A program made the position numbers and the translations under genes. Of a DNA stretch of 53,871 bases, positions 44,164 to 53,833 are shown piece by piece (the first letter of the stretch is position 1; every line of letters begins with the position of its first letter). Below the pieces are notes generated by a model. It was not told where the DNA came from and did no database searches. It saw nothing but the letters and a program-made list of their open reading frames with translations. The DNA comes from Eubacteriales bacterium (GTDB lineage: Bacteria > Bacillota > Clostridia > Lachnospirales > Lachnospiraceae): the NCBI GenBank assembly GCA_030525875.1, contig JAUNDV010000015.1, forward strand, positions 1 to 53,871, given 5' to 3'.

Positions 44164-45459
44164 ATGAAAAAGATAGTAAAACTTACAAGTCTAACAGCTT
44201 TGTGGTTATTTATAATGTGCAGTACAGTATTTGCCTATTACGAGAGGATCAAAGATATACCTTCGGTAAAGATCAACGTGGTAACAAACGACCTTCACTT
44301 GGGAGATGAGCTGCCACAGGATGCAAGCTCTTGCGTGTCAATTCCGCAAAATGACTATTATTATCTTGAAGATGCTGTCTGGATTGATGATATATATTCA
44401 TTAAAAGTTGGTGCTGAGCCACGTATGAAGGTTTATCTGGCTGCAACCCCAAAGGAAGTTTCTACAGACAAATATTCCACTCTATACTTGTTTAGAAATA
44501 ATTATTCATCGTCAAATGTACGTATTAGTGGAGGAAGCTATATATCTTCCGCAAGAAGAGATAATGGGTATACACTTGAAGTAACACTTAGAGTAAAACC
44601 AATATCTGGGTCATATGACATGCCTTACAATGCATACTGGACAAGCTCTAAGGGAACAGGAAGATGGGAAGCATCAGAGAATTCTTCAGGATATTATGAT
44701 GTAATATGCTATAGAGGTTCAACCATTGTAAAGAAGTTAAGTGATTACAAGGGGACAAGCTACAATTTCTTCCCTTATATGACCAAGGAGGGAGATTACA
44801 CATTTAAAGTGCGTTCTGTCGCTCCTGAAGGAGTAAGCTCATCTGTTGGCAAGAATTCAGAGTGGTGTGAATCGGATACTGTTTACATAGGAGCTGATGA
44901 TGTATCAGATGGAAGCGGACAGACCTCATCAGATGAAAATGGCAGTACACAGCCAAATGGAAATAATTATCCAAATGGAACAGGCAATTTAAATGTTGCC
45001 GGCTGGGTACAGAATAATGGAATTTACTATTTCAGATATCCAAATGGCGAGTATGTAAGAGATGGCTGGCTTAAACTTGATGACAAATATTATATGTTTG
45101 ATGCTGAAGGCAGGATGGTTACAGGCTGGGCTCAAAATAAATATAAGATCTGGTATTATATGGATAAGAAGACAGGTGCTATGAAGACAGGCTGGCTTCA
45201 GGATGGAGATTACTGGTACTTTTTAAATACAACCAAAGATGTATACGAGGGTTGTATGGTAAGAGGCTGGTGGACATATAATGGCAAGAAATATTATTTC
45301 AATGACAGCGGAATAATGGTTACTGGCTGGTATCAGATAGATGGAAAATGGTATTATTTCTATCCAGAAGGAAGTACAAATGGTGCATATGGATATCTTG
45401 CAACTGATACAAAAATAGGACCATTTAAGGTCGATTCAAATGGTGTGTGGGTAAATTAA
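44164..45459 (+). CDS. Exported protein with choline/cell-wall-binding GW repeats (2)
   Basis: A 431-aa secreted protein. The signal peptide MKKIVKLTSLTALWLFIMC... runs to about VFA-YY. A non-repeat N-terminal region of about 230 residues follows (VKINVVTNDLHLGDELP, RISGGSYISSARRDNGYTLE) with two beta-rich segments of no clear family. A Ser/Asn/Gly-rich linker follows, then GW repeats to the end (GWVQNNGIYYFRYPNG, GWLKLDDKYYMFDAEG, GWYQIDGKWYYFYPEG). Start 44164 is 8 nt after GGAGGGGG; the ATG at 44158 is only 2 nt away. The repeats suggest surface attachment. Confidence 0.87.
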   Translation: MKKIVKLTSLTALWLFIMCSTVFAYYERIKDIPSVKINVVTNDLHLGDELPQDASSCVSIPQNDYYYLEDAVWIDDIYSLKVGAEPRMKVYLAATPKEVSTDKYSTLYLFRNNYSSSNVRISGGSYISSARRDNGYTLEVTLRVKPISGSYDMPYNAYWTSSKGTGRWEASENSSGYYDVICYRGSTIVKKLSDYKGTSYNFFPYMTKEGDYTFKVRSVAPEGVSSSVGKNSEWCESDTVYIGADDVSDGSGQTSSDENGSTQPNGNNYPNGTGNLNVAGWVQNNGIYYFRYPNGEYVRDGWLKLDDKYYMFDAEGRMVTGWAQNKYKIWYYMDKKTGAMKTGWLQDGDYWYFLNTTKDVYEGCMVRGWWTYNGKKYYFNDSGIMVTGWYQIDGKWYYFYPEGSTNGAYGYLATDTKIGPFKVDSNGVWVN

Positions 45460-45466
45460 AAAAATA

Positions 45467-45520
45467 AAAGCTGCGGCTTCATTACAGAAATAGTACCTCT
45501 GTAGAAGCAGCAGCTTTTTT
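45467..45520. terminator. Bidirectional terminator between GW-repeat gene and metK
   Basis: AAAGCTGC-GCTTC ... GAAGC-GCAGCTTT with an inner ACAGA/TCTGT arm, followed by TTTTTT. The A-rich left side allows use from metK on the minus strand also. Confidence 0.85.
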
Positions 45521-45566
45521 ATGTTGCTTACATATGTTATATTTTATATCTTATTTTGGCACGCTA

Positions 45567-46772
45567 TTACTTTGTAAGTCTCTCAACTTCTGCCTTAAGC
45601 TCTTCAACCTTATCAAGCTTCTCCCAAGGAAGCTCTACATCTGTACGTCCAAAATGTCCGTAAGCAGCAGTCTGCTTAAAGATAGGTCTTCTCAGATCCA
45701 TCATCTTGATCATACCAGCAGGACGGAAATCAAATACATTTCTGACAGCATTTGTAAGGATTTCCTCGCTTACCTTGGCTGTTCCAAAGGTATCAATCAT
45801 AATAGATGTAGGATGGGCAACACCGATAGCGTAACTAAGCTGGATTTCAGCACGCTCACAAAGTCCAGAAGCAACAAGGTTCTTTGCTGCATAACGAGCT
45901 GCGTAGCAGGCTGTACGGTCAACCTTTGTTGGGTCTTTTCCTGAAAATGCTCCGCCGCCATGTCTTGCAAATCCACCGTAGGTATCTACGATAATTTTAC
46001 GTCCAGTAAGTCCAGAGTCACCCTGAGGTCCACCTATAACAAAACGTCCGGTTGGATTGATGTAGAATTTGGTATTTTCATCAATCATATCCTCTGGAAG
46101 AACAGGATCAAAGACATACTTCCTGATATCTTCTACTATCTGTTCGTGAGTAACATCAGGATCGTGCTGTGTAGAAAGAACTACAGCTTCGAGACGTACA
46201 GGCTTTCCATTGTCGTCATATTCTACTGTAACCTGGGATTTTCCGTCAGGACGAAGATACCTGAGTGTACCGTTTTTACGAACCTCAGTAAGCTTTCTGG
46301 TAAGTCTGTGAGCAAGAGTAATAGGATAAGGCATATACTCCTCAGTCTCGGTGCAGGCATATCCAAACATCATACCCTGATCGCCAGCTCCTATTGTATC
46401 AAGCTCAGCATCGGTCATGTTGTTTTCCTTAGCCTCAAGACATTTGTCTACACCCATAGCGATATCGCCTGACTGTTCGTCAATACTAACGATGACACCA
46501 CAGGTATCGCAGTCAAAGCCATATTTGGCACGATCGTATCCGATTTCACGAATTGTTTCACGTACTGTTTTTTGAATATCTACGTATGCGTTGGTTGTAA
46601 TTTCACCCATAACAAGAACCAGTCCTGTAGTACATGCTGTTTCACAGGCAACACGGCTCATAGGGTCTTTTTCTAAAAGTGCATCAAGAATAGCGTCTGA
46701 AATATTGTCACAGATTTTGTCAGGATGACCTTCAGTAACACTTTCAGAGGTAAATAAATGTTTTTCCTGCAT
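45567..46772 (-). CDS. metK: S-adenosylmethionine synthetase
   Basis: 401-aa enzyme making SAM from methionine and ATP. Marks: [33 protein letters not shown], the glycine-rich [20 protein letters not shown], and C-terminal [22 protein letters not shown] precedes the start. A SAM-type riboswitch with terminator lies directly upstream on the same strand, so expression should fall when SAM is plentiful. The MTA/SAH nucleosidase at 50432 belongs to the same cycle. Confidence 0.98.
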   Translation of the reverse strand: MQEKHLFTSESVTEGHPDKICDNISDAILDALLEKDPMSRVACETACTTGLVLVMGEITTNAYVDIQKTVRETIREIGYDRAKYGFDCDTCGVIVSIDEQSGDIAMGVDKCLEAKENNMTDAELDTIGAGDQGMMFGYACTETEEYMPYPITLAHRLTRKLTEVRKNGTLRYLRPDGKSQVTVEYDDNGKPVRLEAVVLSTQHDPDVTHEQIVEDIRKYVFDPVLPEDMIDENTKFYINPTGRFVIGGPQGDSGLTGRKIIVDTYGGFARHGGGAFSGKDPTKVDRTACYAARYAAKNLVASGLCERAEIQLSYAIGVAHPTSIMIDTFGTAKVSEEILTNAVRNVFDFRPAGMIKMMDLRRPIFKQTAAYGHFGRTDVELPWEKLDKVEELKAEVERLTK

Positions 46773-46800
46773 AAAAGCTCCTTTCGTAAATAAATAAAAT

Positions 46801-46954
46801 AAAAACCCGTATTCATATCGAACACGGGCTGAAAATGCTGGCTGCTTTTCTTGTTGTTCGAAACGAATATGTTTCGCTCAGGCGGGCACCTTCCTTAAGA
46901 AAAGGGGTTGCCGTGACTTCACAGGTCCTATGTACCTCCATCACTCTGAACAAG
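46801..46954 (-). promoter_or_regulatory. SAM-I-type (S-box) riboswitch with terminator, controlling metK
   Basis: On the minus strand: P1 left strand CTTGTTC (46948-46954), conserved AGAGTGATGGAGG, then GACCTGTGAAGTCACGGCAACC, GGTGCCCGCCTGAGCGA, and P1 right strand GAACAACAAG (46850-46859). These match the S-box order of conserved blocks (GGAGGGAC, GAARCCYGGCAACC, GGTGC). A terminator CCCGT...ACGGG followed by TTTTTATTTT lies at 46801-46828, 28 nt before the metK start. SAM binding would favour the terminator. The subclass is assigned by eye. Confidence 0.88.
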
Positions 46955-47104
46955 TAATACAATATTAAATTGCTATAAAACTATAGCACAGCAAATATTA
47001 TAAATCAATAGAAAATTACAAATAGTCATTAAAATAGTCATTAAGATAAAGGGATAGTAAAGACTCGGAGTAAAGGTAAAAAAACAAAAATAAAAAGTTT
47101 TATA

Positions 47105-47133
47105 TTGACAAATAAAAAAACAAATCATATAAT
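47105..47133 (+). promoter_or_regulatory. Consensus promoter upstream of the TRAP transporter
   Basis: TTGACA (47105-47110), 17 nt, TATAAT (47128-47133): a perfect match to the sigma-A consensus. Transcription would begin about 47140. Confidence 0.85.
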
Positions 47134-47166
47134 ACAGGACAAGTTAAATAATTTTTGTACGAAGCA

Positions 47167-47201
47167 ACGGAGCTTGATTTTGGGTCAAGTTCCGTTTTTT
47201 T
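47167..47201 (+). terminator. Terminator in the TRAP leader
   Basis: ACGGA-CTTGA / TCAAG-TCCGT stem with loop TTTTGGG and a run of seven T, about 60 nt after the consensus promoter and 57 bp before the TAXI start. Either an attenuator or the end of a small RNA. Confidence 0.85.
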
Positions 47202-47257
47202 GTGTCTGAATTAAGCAAATAATATTGGATAAAGAACATAAAGAAGGAGAATTGATT

Positions 47258-48262
47258 ATGAAAAAGAAAGCATTGGGATTAGTAATGGCACTTGTAGCTG
47301 TAGCAGCACTTACAGCATGCGGAGGAAACAGCAACGCATCAGATAATGCGCAGGAGACAACCAAGGCTCAGGCATCTGCTGGTAAGGAAATCAAATTCAC
47401 TACTGGAGGAGACCAGGGAACCTACTATGGATTCGGAAGCGTGCTTGCTGGACAGGTTTCAGGTTCTACAGATTCAAAGATAACAGCTATAACCTCAGGA
47501 GGCTCACAGGCTAATATTGAAGCTATGGAAATTGGTGATGCCCAGCTTGGTTTTGTGCAGTCAGACGTTATGGCATATGCATATGATGGAACTAAGACAT
47601 TTGAAGGAGCAGCGGTTAAGGATTTTTCAACTGTAGCTGCTTTATATATGGAACAGGTTCAGATAGTTACCTGTAATCCAGATATTAAGACAGTTGCTGA
47701 TCTTAAAGGTAAAAATGTTTCCATAGGTGCACCTGGATCAGGAGTTTATTTCAATGCAATGGATATTTTAGGTGCGTACGGACTTACAGAAAAAGATATA
47801 AATCCAACCTTTGAAAGCTTTGGAGACAGCGTTGAAAGTCTTCAGGATGGAAAGATAGATGCAGCCTTTATTACAGCAGGTGCTCCAACAACAGCTGTTA
47901 CCTCTCTTGGAACATCAAAGAAAATATATCTTGTTGGAATTGACGATGAGCATATCAATAAGCTTGTTGAGGAGTGTCCATATTACTCAAAGGACGTTAT
48001 TGCTAAGGATGTATACGGAACAGATGCAGATACTACAACCGTTGCAGTAGGTGCAGTTGTAGTTGCAAGAGACGATGTAAGTGAGGATGATGTTTATAAC
48101 TTCGTACAGGGCGTATTTGAAAATACTGACAAGATTAAATCAGCACATGCAAAGGGCGCAGAACTTGACCTTGAGTTTGCAGGTTCAGTAACAGCAGTTC
48201 CTTATCACAAGGGAGCAGCGAAGTATTTTCAGGAGAAGGGAATGGAAGTCCCTGTAAAGTAA
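47258..48262 (+). CDS. TAXI-family TRAP transporter solute-binding lipoprotein
   Basis: A 334-aa extracytoplasmic receptor. A lipoprotein signal with lipobox LTAC lies at about 19-22 (VAALTACGG), followed by a Ser/Asn/Gln-rich spacer. The TAXI fold has FTTGGDQGTYYGFGSVLAGQ, GDAQLGFVQSDVMAYAYDG, VSIGAPGSGVYFNAMDIL and DAAFITAGAPTTAV. It delivers a ligand (organic acid or glutamate-like in known TAXI systems) to the fused permease; the ligand is unknown here. Start 47258 with AAGGAG 8 nt upstream; an in-frame TTG at 47225 is rejected. The permease follows after 67 bp. Confidence 0.93.
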   Translation: MKKKALGLVMALVAVAALTACGGNSNASDNAQETTKAQASAGKEIKFTTGGDQGTYYGFGSVLAGQVSGSTDSKITAITSGGSQANIEAMEIGDAQLGFVQSDVMAYAYDGTKTFEGAAVKDFSTVAALYMEQVQIVTCNPDIKTVADLKGKNVSIGAPGSGVYFNAMDILGAYGLTEKDINPTFESFGDSVESLQDGKIDAAFITAGAPTTAVTSLGTSKKIYLVGIDDEHINKLVEECPYYSKDVIAKDVYGTDADTTTVAVGAVVVARDDVSEDDVYNFVQGVFENTDKIKSAHAKGAELDLEFAGSVTAVPYHKGAAKYFQEKGMEVPVK

Positions 48263-48329
48263 TAACATTTAGGAAAATATTTTCAGGCAAAAAGCTAAGC
48301 CTTAAAAAAACACTAGGAGGGGACGTTGG

Positions 48330-50285
48330 ATGAGCTTTTTTAAGAAGCATGACGGAGAACAGGAAATACACACAACAGAGTGCGGCGGAGCAGAAGATGT
48401 TGCAGCTGTAATGAAAAAATATGACAAGGAGTCAAATGTGCGTATATGGGAAGGCAGACCAAAACAGGTTGTGCGTTATCTGATGGCGGCATTTGCTGTA
48501 TATAGTATAGCAGTAACACTTTTTGGAAGAGGCCTTAGAGAAGAGCGGCTTGCCAACTTCCTTGCTATGATAGTTATAATAGGATATCTTAATTATCCAG
48601 CATCTAAGCATCATAGCAGAGTTAATCATATTCCATGGTATGACATAGTGATTATGCTTGCAGGTGCCTTTGGATTTATTTATTTTTCTTTAAATGCAAA
48701 AGAAATACTTATGCTTGCAACAAAGGTAACCAGAGATCCTTTCATGGTAGCGATAGCCATAATTTCAATACTTTCGCTTATGGAACTTTGCAGAAGAGCA
48801 GTAGGAATTCCGATTTTGATAGTTGTTGGAGCTTTGCTTGTATATACATTTTCAAATGTTAGATTTGGTAAAGTTATATATGATCTTTTCTATACAACCT
48901 CAGGTGTAATGAATACACCGATTGATGTATGTGCAAAGTATATAGTAGTATTTATTATATTTGGTGCTTTTCTTGAGAGAACAGGCATTGCAAACTTTTT
49001 CATCAATCTTGCTAACTCAATTGCCGGAGCTTCTGCAGGCGGACCAGCAAAGGTTGCTGTAATTTCTTCAGCTCTTTGCGGAATGGTATCAGGATCTTCA
49101 GTTGGAAATACTGTTACAACAGGTTCTGTAACCATACCGATGATGAAAAAGACTGGATACAAGGGAGATTTTGCAGGAGCAGTAGAGGCAGCAGCATCTA
49201 CAGGAGGACAGATCATGCCTCCTATCATGGGAGCAGCAGCCTTCCTTATGGCGGAATATATGGGAATAAGCTATGGAGAAGTAGCTCTTAGAGCTATACT
49301 TCCAGCTGTACTTTATTTTGCTGGTATATATATTGCTGTACATCTTGAAGCTAAGAAGCTTGGTCTTAAGGGAATTCCTAAGGATGAGCTTCCTGATAAG
49401 AAGAAGCTTTTTAAGAAGGCCTACCTTCTCCTTCCTTTGGTAGTACTGGTAGTACTTGTATCTACAAATACAAGAACAATGCAGTTTTCAGCTGCTGTTG
49501 CTATTGGAGTTACAATAGTAGTCGGACTTATTAATAAGGATGACAGAATCACTTTTACAAAGTTTATAGATGCACTTGAGGCTGGTGGTAAAGGAACAAT
49601 TACCGTAGCAGTAGCCTGTGCAATGGCAGGAATAGTAGCAGGATGCATAACTTCAACAGGACTTGCTTCAAAGCTTATCACAACTATAGTATCTGTATCA
49701 GGTGGACATCAGATCATTGCTCTTTTTCTTACAATGCTTTGCTGTATCGTACTTGGTATGGGTGTTCCTACAACAGCGAATTACTGTATCATGGCAGCAA
49801 CCTGTGCTCCTATACTTATAAGTCCAGAGATAGGAATCAATCTTATAGCAGCACATTTCTTTGTATTTTATTTTGGTATAGTTGCAGATATTACACCACC
49901 AGTAGCACTTGCAGCCTATGCAGGAAGTGCAATAGCAAAGGCACCTCCTATGAAGACAGCTATCAATGCAACAAGACTTGCAATAGCAGCTTTCATAGTA
50001 CCTTATATTTTTGCATTTAGTCCGGCTATGCTTTTTGTAGATACAAATGTATTTGAAATAATTATTATCTGTATATCAGCAGTTATTGGTATTACAGGTG
50101 TGGCAGCAGGCCTTAGTGGATTCCTTCATACAAAGATGTCAAATATAATTAGAATTGTCAGCGTGGCTGGTGGTCTTACACTCCTTATTCCTGGTATCGT
50201 AACAGATACAATAGGAATAATCCTTCTAGTAAGTGTTTATCTTATCCAGAAGAAAAAGGCAGCAGCAAATGTACTTATAAGCTAA
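48330..50285 (+). CDS. TRAP transporter fused permease (DctQM-type)
   Basis: A 651-aa membrane protein combining a small 4-helix DctQ-like N-terminal part with the large DctM-like part, as is usual for TAXI-TRAP systems. Marks: VRYLMAAFAVYSIAVTLFGR in the first helices, SSALCGMVSGSSVGNTVTTG, GAVEAAASTGGQIMPPIMGA, LTMLCCIVLGMGVPTTANYC. It drives ligand uptake with an ion gradient (Na+ in studied TRAP systems). AGGAGGGG lies before the ATG. A terminator follows. Confidence 0.94.
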   Translation: MSFFKKHDGEQEIHTTECGGAEDVAAVMKKYDKESNVRIWEGRPKQVVRYLMAAFAVYSIAVTLFGRGLREERLANFLAMIVIIGYLNYPASKHHSRVNHIPWYDIVIMLAGAFGFIYFSLNAKEILMLATKVTRDPFMVAIAIISILSLMELCRRAVGIPILIVVGALLVYTFSNVRFGKVIYDLFYTTSGVMNTPIDVCAKYIVVFIIFGAFLERTGIANFFINLANSIAGASAGGPAKVAVISSALCGMVSGSSVGNTVTTGSVTIPMMKKTGYKGDFAGAVEAAASTGGQIMPPIMGAAAFLMAEYMGISYGEVALRAILPAVLYFAGIYIAVHLEAKKLGLKGIPKDELPDKKKLFKKAYLLLPLVVLVVLVSTNTRTMQFSAAVAIGVTIVVGLINKDDRITFTKFIDALEAGGKGTITVAVACAMAGIVAGCITSTGLASKLITTIVSVSGGHQIIALFLTMLCCIVLGMGVPTTANYCIMAATCAPILISPEIGINLIAAHFFVFYFGIVADITPPVALAAYAGSAIAKAPPMKTAINATRLAIAAFIVPYIFAFSPAMLFVDTNVFEIIIICISAVIGITGVAAGLSGFLHTKMSNIIRIVSVAGGLTLLIPGIVTDTIGIILLVSVYLIQKKKAAANVLIS

Positions 50286-50323
50286 AATAATAAACTACTA
50301 AACAATAAATTATGAAAATAAAA

Positions 50324-50377
50324 CTCCTTAAATCCTTTAGATACTTTAAAAGTATTCTGGATTAAGGAGTTTTTTAT
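50324..50377 (+). terminator. Terminator of the TRAP operon
   Basis: CTCCTTAAATCC (50324-50335) with GGATTAAGGAG (50359-50369), inner ATACTTT/AAGTAT pairing, and a T-run. It may also slow leftward transcription from mtnN. Confidence 0.88.
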
Positions 50378-50431
50378 TTAATAATAATGAAAATGCATTT
50401 CGTTAATTTAATATAATGAAAATGTATTTTA

Positions 50432-51124
50432 TCAATATGCTTCAATCAGACTAAGTGAGAGAGCGATAGAATTATTTGCAGCAAGCTGTTCGAATTCAGT
50501 ATAGTTCATGGTAGCCGAATCATCAGCACTGTCTGAAATGGCACGTATAATAAGAAATGGAATGCTGTTTAAGTAGCAAACATGAGCAATTGCGGCTCCC
50601 TCCATCTCACAGCAGCTTCCATCAAAGGTGTTTATAAGCATTTCCTTTACTTCCTTTGAACCTACAAAACGGTCGCCTGTAAGGATACGTCCTTCCATAC
50701 ATGAAATATTGTTTAGTTTTTCTGAAGCAAGCTCATAGCAGAGCTTTCTAAGCTGTTCAGAAGCTTCAAATGAAAATATATCCATCTCAGGAATCTGACC
50801 GAGCTTATATCCAAAAACTGTAGCATCCATATCATATTCAACGGCATCGGTTGAAAGAACTATATCACCAATATTAAGCTCTTTTTTCAGGCTTCCTGCT
50901 ATACCTGTGTTTATTACAGCATCAACCTTAAAATTATCTATAAGAAGCTGGGTGCACATTGCTGCGTTAACCTTTCCGATTCCGGCTTTAACGACCACAA
51001 CCTCTTTGTCTTTATAGCTTCCCTTTGTAAATGTAAGCCCTCCTTTTGATAAGACTGAAATATCTGAAAGCTCAGATATGATACCATTTATTTCCTCATC
51101 CATTGCTCCAATAAATCCAAGCAT
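50432..51124 (-). CDS. mtnN: 5'-methylthioadenosine/S-adenosylhomocysteine nucleosidase
   Basis: 230-aa hydrolase releasing adenine from MTA and SAH, products of SAM use. Marks: MLGFIGAMDEEINGI at the start, NTGIAGSLKKELNIGDIV, EMEGAAIAHVCYLNSIPF, and RAISDSAD with the catalytic Asp. The ATG at 51124 has GGAGG upstream; the longer frame to 51178 has none. It stands alone, leftward, but links functionally to metK. Confidence 0.96.
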   Translation of the reverse strand: MLGFIGAMDEEINGIISELSDISVLSKGGLTFTKGSYKDKEVVVVKAGIGKVNAAMCTQLLIDNFKVDAVINTGIAGSLKKELNIGDIVLSTDAVEYDMDATVFGYKLGQIPEMDIFSFEASEQLRKLCYELASEKLNNISCMEGRILTGDRFVGSKEVKEMLINTFDGSCCEMEGAAIAHVCYLNSIPFLIIRAISDSADDSATMNYTEFEQLAANNSIALSLSLIEAY

Positions 51125-51207
51125 AATTATCCTCCGGCATATAAATTTAAAATAATTTTTATAGCAAAAAGTATACATGATATGTGCAAAATCTGCAATG
51201 GATGTGA

Positions 51208-51296
51208 TATACTAAAGAAAAACATATATTTTCTTAATTTTTTAAAAGTTAAAAAATATTTTTATTCACTGTATGAGGCGAGCTTAGTCCCATACA
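51208..51296 (+). promoter_or_regulatory. Promoter and hairpin leader of pgi
   Basis: Extended -10 TGATATACT at 51205-51213 with no clear -35. About 60 nt later TGTATG/CATACA (51270-51275, 51291-51296) form a hairpin just before GGGAGGAG of pgi. Confidence 0.45.
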
Positions 51297-51315
51297 CTAA
51301 AGGGAGGAGAATAAG

Positions 51316-52665
51316 ATGTCAAAAAATGTAAAACTTGACTATTCCAAAGTAATGGGGTTCGTATCAGACGAAGAAATCTGCAATTTTAAGAAAACTGCAG
51401 AACTTGCAAAAGATACACTTTTAAACGGAAGTGGAGCTGGAAATGACTATATAGGCTGGATTGATCTTCCAGAAAATTATGACAGGGAAGAGTTTGCAAG
51501 AATCAAAAAGGCAGCAACAAAAATCCAGTCTGATTCAGATGTACTTGTAGTTGTAGGAATTGGCGGCTCATATCTTGGAGCAAGAGCTGCTATAGAATTC
51601 CTTACAAATTCATTTTATAACGTAATGGATAAGAAGGACAGAAAATATCCTCAGATTTTCTTTGCTGGAAATTCAATAAGCTCAAAATACTTAAACGACC
51701 TTCTTGAAGTGATTGGCGATAAGGATTTCTCTATAAATATTATTTCTAAGTCAGGAACAACAACAGAACCTGCTATTGCATTCAGAGTACTCAAAGAAAA
51801 GCTTATTGCAAAGTATGGAAAGGAAGAGGCAGCGAAGAGAATTTACGCTACAACAGACAAGGCAAGAGGAGCATTAAAACAGCTTGCAGATCAGGAAGGC
51901 TACGAGGAGTTTGTAGTACCTGATGATGTAGGTGGAAGATTCTCTGTTCTTACAGCTGTAGGTCTCCTTCCTATCGCAGCAGCAGGATGTGATATAGATG
52001 CACTTATGGAAGGTGCAAATGATATGCGTAAGCTCTGTCTTTCTTCAGAATATGAGGAAAATGATGCAATGCTCTATGCAGCAATCAGAAATATGCTCTT
52101 AAGAAAGGGCAAAACAATAGAAATAGTAGCAAACTATGAGCCATCATGTCACTATGTATCAGAGTGGTGGAAGCAGCTCTATGGAGAGTCAGAGGGCAAG
52201 GACCAGAGAGGTATTTTCCCGGCAGCAGTAGACCTTACAACAGATCTGCATTCAATGGGACAGTTTATTCAGGATGGAAACAGATGTCTGATGGAGACAG
52301 TTCTCAATATTGAAGAAAGCCCGGAAACTGTAGTATTAAAGGAAGAAGAAATCGATACAGATGGAATGAACTATCTTAAGGGAAAGACAGTTGATTTTGT
52401 AAATAAGTCAGCTATGAATGGAACACTTCTTGCGCATACAGATGGAAATGTTCCATGTATGAAGCTTGATATAACAAAGCAGGATGCATATTCACTTGGA
52501 CAGTTATTCTATTTCTTTGAGTTTGCCTGTGGTATAAGCGGATACATACTTGGTGTAAATCCATTCAATCAGCCAGGTGTTGAAAGTTATAAGAAAAATA
52601 TGTTTGCTCTCCTTGGAAAGCCAGGATATGAGGAGCTTGGAAGAGCTTTAAGAGAAAGACTTTAA
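51316..52665 (+). CDS. pgi: Glucose-6-phosphate isomerase
   Basis: 449-aa glycolytic enzyme interconverting glucose-6-phosphate and fructose-6-phosphate; length is typical of the Firmicutes type. Marks: [54 protein letters not shown] and [26 protein letters not shown] lies before the ATG. Its own promoter is upstream; fba follows after 68 bp with a separate promoter element. Confidence 0.97.
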   Translation: MSKNVKLDYSKVMGFVSDEEICNFKKTAELAKDTLLNGSGAGNDYIGWIDLPENYDREEFARIKKAATKIQSDSDVLVVVGIGGSYLGARAAIEFLTNSFYNVMDKKDRKYPQIFFAGNSISSKYLNDLLEVIGDKDFSINIISKSGTTTEPAIAFRVLKEKLIAKYGKEEAAKRIYATTDKARGALKQLADQEGYEEFVVPDDVGGRFSVLTAVGLLPIAAAGCDIDALMEGANDMRKLCLSSEYEENDAMLYAAIRNMLLRKGKTIEIVANYEPSCHYVSEWWKQLYGESEGKDQRGIFPAAVDLTTDLHSMGQFIQDGNRCLMETVLNIEESPETVVLKEEEIDTDGMNYLKGKTVDFVNKSAMNGTLLAHTDGNVPCMKLDITKQDAYSLGQLFYFFEFACGISGYILGVNPFNQPGVESYKKNMFALLGKPGYEELGRALRERL

Positions 52666-52680
52666 GAAAGAGCATACATA

Positions 52681-52689
52681 TGCTATAAT
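52681..52689 (+). promoter_or_regulatory. Extended -10 promoter of fba
   Basis: TGCTATAAT (52681-52689) with a poor -35; ribosome site GGAGGA at 52721. Confidence 0.5.
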
Positions 52690-52733
52690 AAAAAAGTTGT
52701 TATAAGAAGAAATTAATTTTGGAGGAAACAAAG

Positions 52734-53609
52734 ATGTCAAGACTTGTTCCAGCAACAGAAATGTTAAAGAAGGCCCTTGAGGGCAAGTATGCAATCGCTC
52801 ATTTTAATATCAATAATATTGAGTGGACAAAAGCAGTTCTTACAGAGTGTCAGGCACTTAATACAGCTGTAATCTTAGGTGTATCAGAGGGTGCTGGTAA
52901 ATACATGACAGGATTTAAGACTGTAGCAGCAATGGTTAATGCAATGATGGAGGAGCTTGATATTACAGTTCCTGTTGCACTTCATTTAGATCATGGTTCA
53001 TATGAAGGATGCAAGAAATGTATCGAAGCTGGATTCTCATCAATTATGTTTGATGGTTCACATTTTAGTATTGAAGAGAATATCGAGAAGACAAAGGAGC
53101 TCGTAGAACTTGCACATGCACATGGTATGTCAATTGAGGCTGAAGTTGGTTCAATTGGCGGAGAAGAAGATGGAGTTGTTGGCATGGGTGAGTGTGCTGA
53201 CCCTGAAGAGTGCAGACGTATTGCTGAGCTCGGAGTTGACTTCCTTGCAGCAGGTATTGGAAATATTCACGGAGTATATCCTGAGAACTGGCAGGGACTT
53301 TCATTTGAAACTCTTGCAAAGGTAAAAGAAGCAATAGGAGATCTTCCGCTTGTTCTTCATGGAGGTACAGGTATCCCAACAGAGATGATCCAGAAGGCTA
53401 TTTCTCTTGGAGTATCTAAAATTAATGTAAATACAGAGTGCCAGCTCGCATTCGCAGCTGCAACCAGAAAGTATATAGAAGAAGGCAAGGATCTCAGCGG
53501 AAAGGGCTTTGACCCACGTAAGCTTCTTAAGCCAGGTACAGACGCTATCATGGATGTTGTTAAGGAGAAGTGCGAAATCTTCGGAAGTATCGGAAGTGCA
53601 GCAAACTAA
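52734..53609 (+). CDS. fba: Class II fructose-bisphosphate aldolase
   Basis: 291-aa zinc aldolase splitting fructose-1,6-bisphosphate. Zinc and active-site segments are visible: LHLDHGSYEGCKKCIEAGF with Asp-His, AEVGSIGGEEDGV, AAGIGNIHGVYP and LVLHGGTGIP with zinc histidines, SKINVNTE. ATG 52734 with GGAGGA 7 nt upstream; the TTG at 52719 overlaps the site. Relatives act on other sugar phosphates, but the pgi neighbour supports glycolysis. Confidence 0.95.
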   Translation: MSRLVPATEMLKKALEGKYAIAHFNINNIEWTKAVLTECQALNTAVILGVSEGAGKYMTGFKTVAAMVNAMMEELDITVPVALHLDHGSYEGCKKCIEAGFSSIMFDGSHFSIEENIEKTKELVELAHAHGMSIEAEVGSIGGEEDGVVGMGECADPEECRRIAELGVDFLAAGIGNIHGVYPENWQGLSFETLAKVKEAIGDLPLVLHGGTGIPTEMIQKAISLGVSKINVNTECQLAFAAATRKYIEEGKDLSGKGFDPRKLLKPGTDAIMDVVKEKCEIFGSIGSAAN

Positions 53610-53705
53610 TTTAATTTTATTGAATCAAACATATTTAAGTGCTGTTTTGATAAAATGAATTAAATAAGTTTAAAAGCCGTTTAACATTTAAAATATAAGA
53701 GAAAA

Positions 53706-53752
53706 AACGCATCTGGATTATCTTAGGATATGAAGGATGCGTTATTTTTTTC
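53706..53752 (+). terminator. Terminator of fba
   Basis: AACGCATC (53706-53713) with GATGCGTT (53736-53743), then ATTTTTTT. Confidence 0.88.
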
Positions 53753-53804
53753 TTTATGAAAATGAAAAATAAAACATAAAAACAAAAAAATATAAAAAAA
53801 GAGC

Positions 53805-53833
53805 TTGACGGGAGAAAAAAAAGCATATATAAT
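53805..53833 (+). promoter_or_regulatory. Consensus-like promoter leaving the window
   Basis: TTGACG (53805-53810), 17 nt, TATAAT (53828-53833), followed by only 38 bp before the window ends. It could drive a stable RNA or other highly expressed gene to the right. Confidence 0.75.

Noticed and set aside
45960-46472. 170-aa open frame on the plus strand inside metK
   Set aside because: Antisense shadow of metK with no ribosome site or family match.
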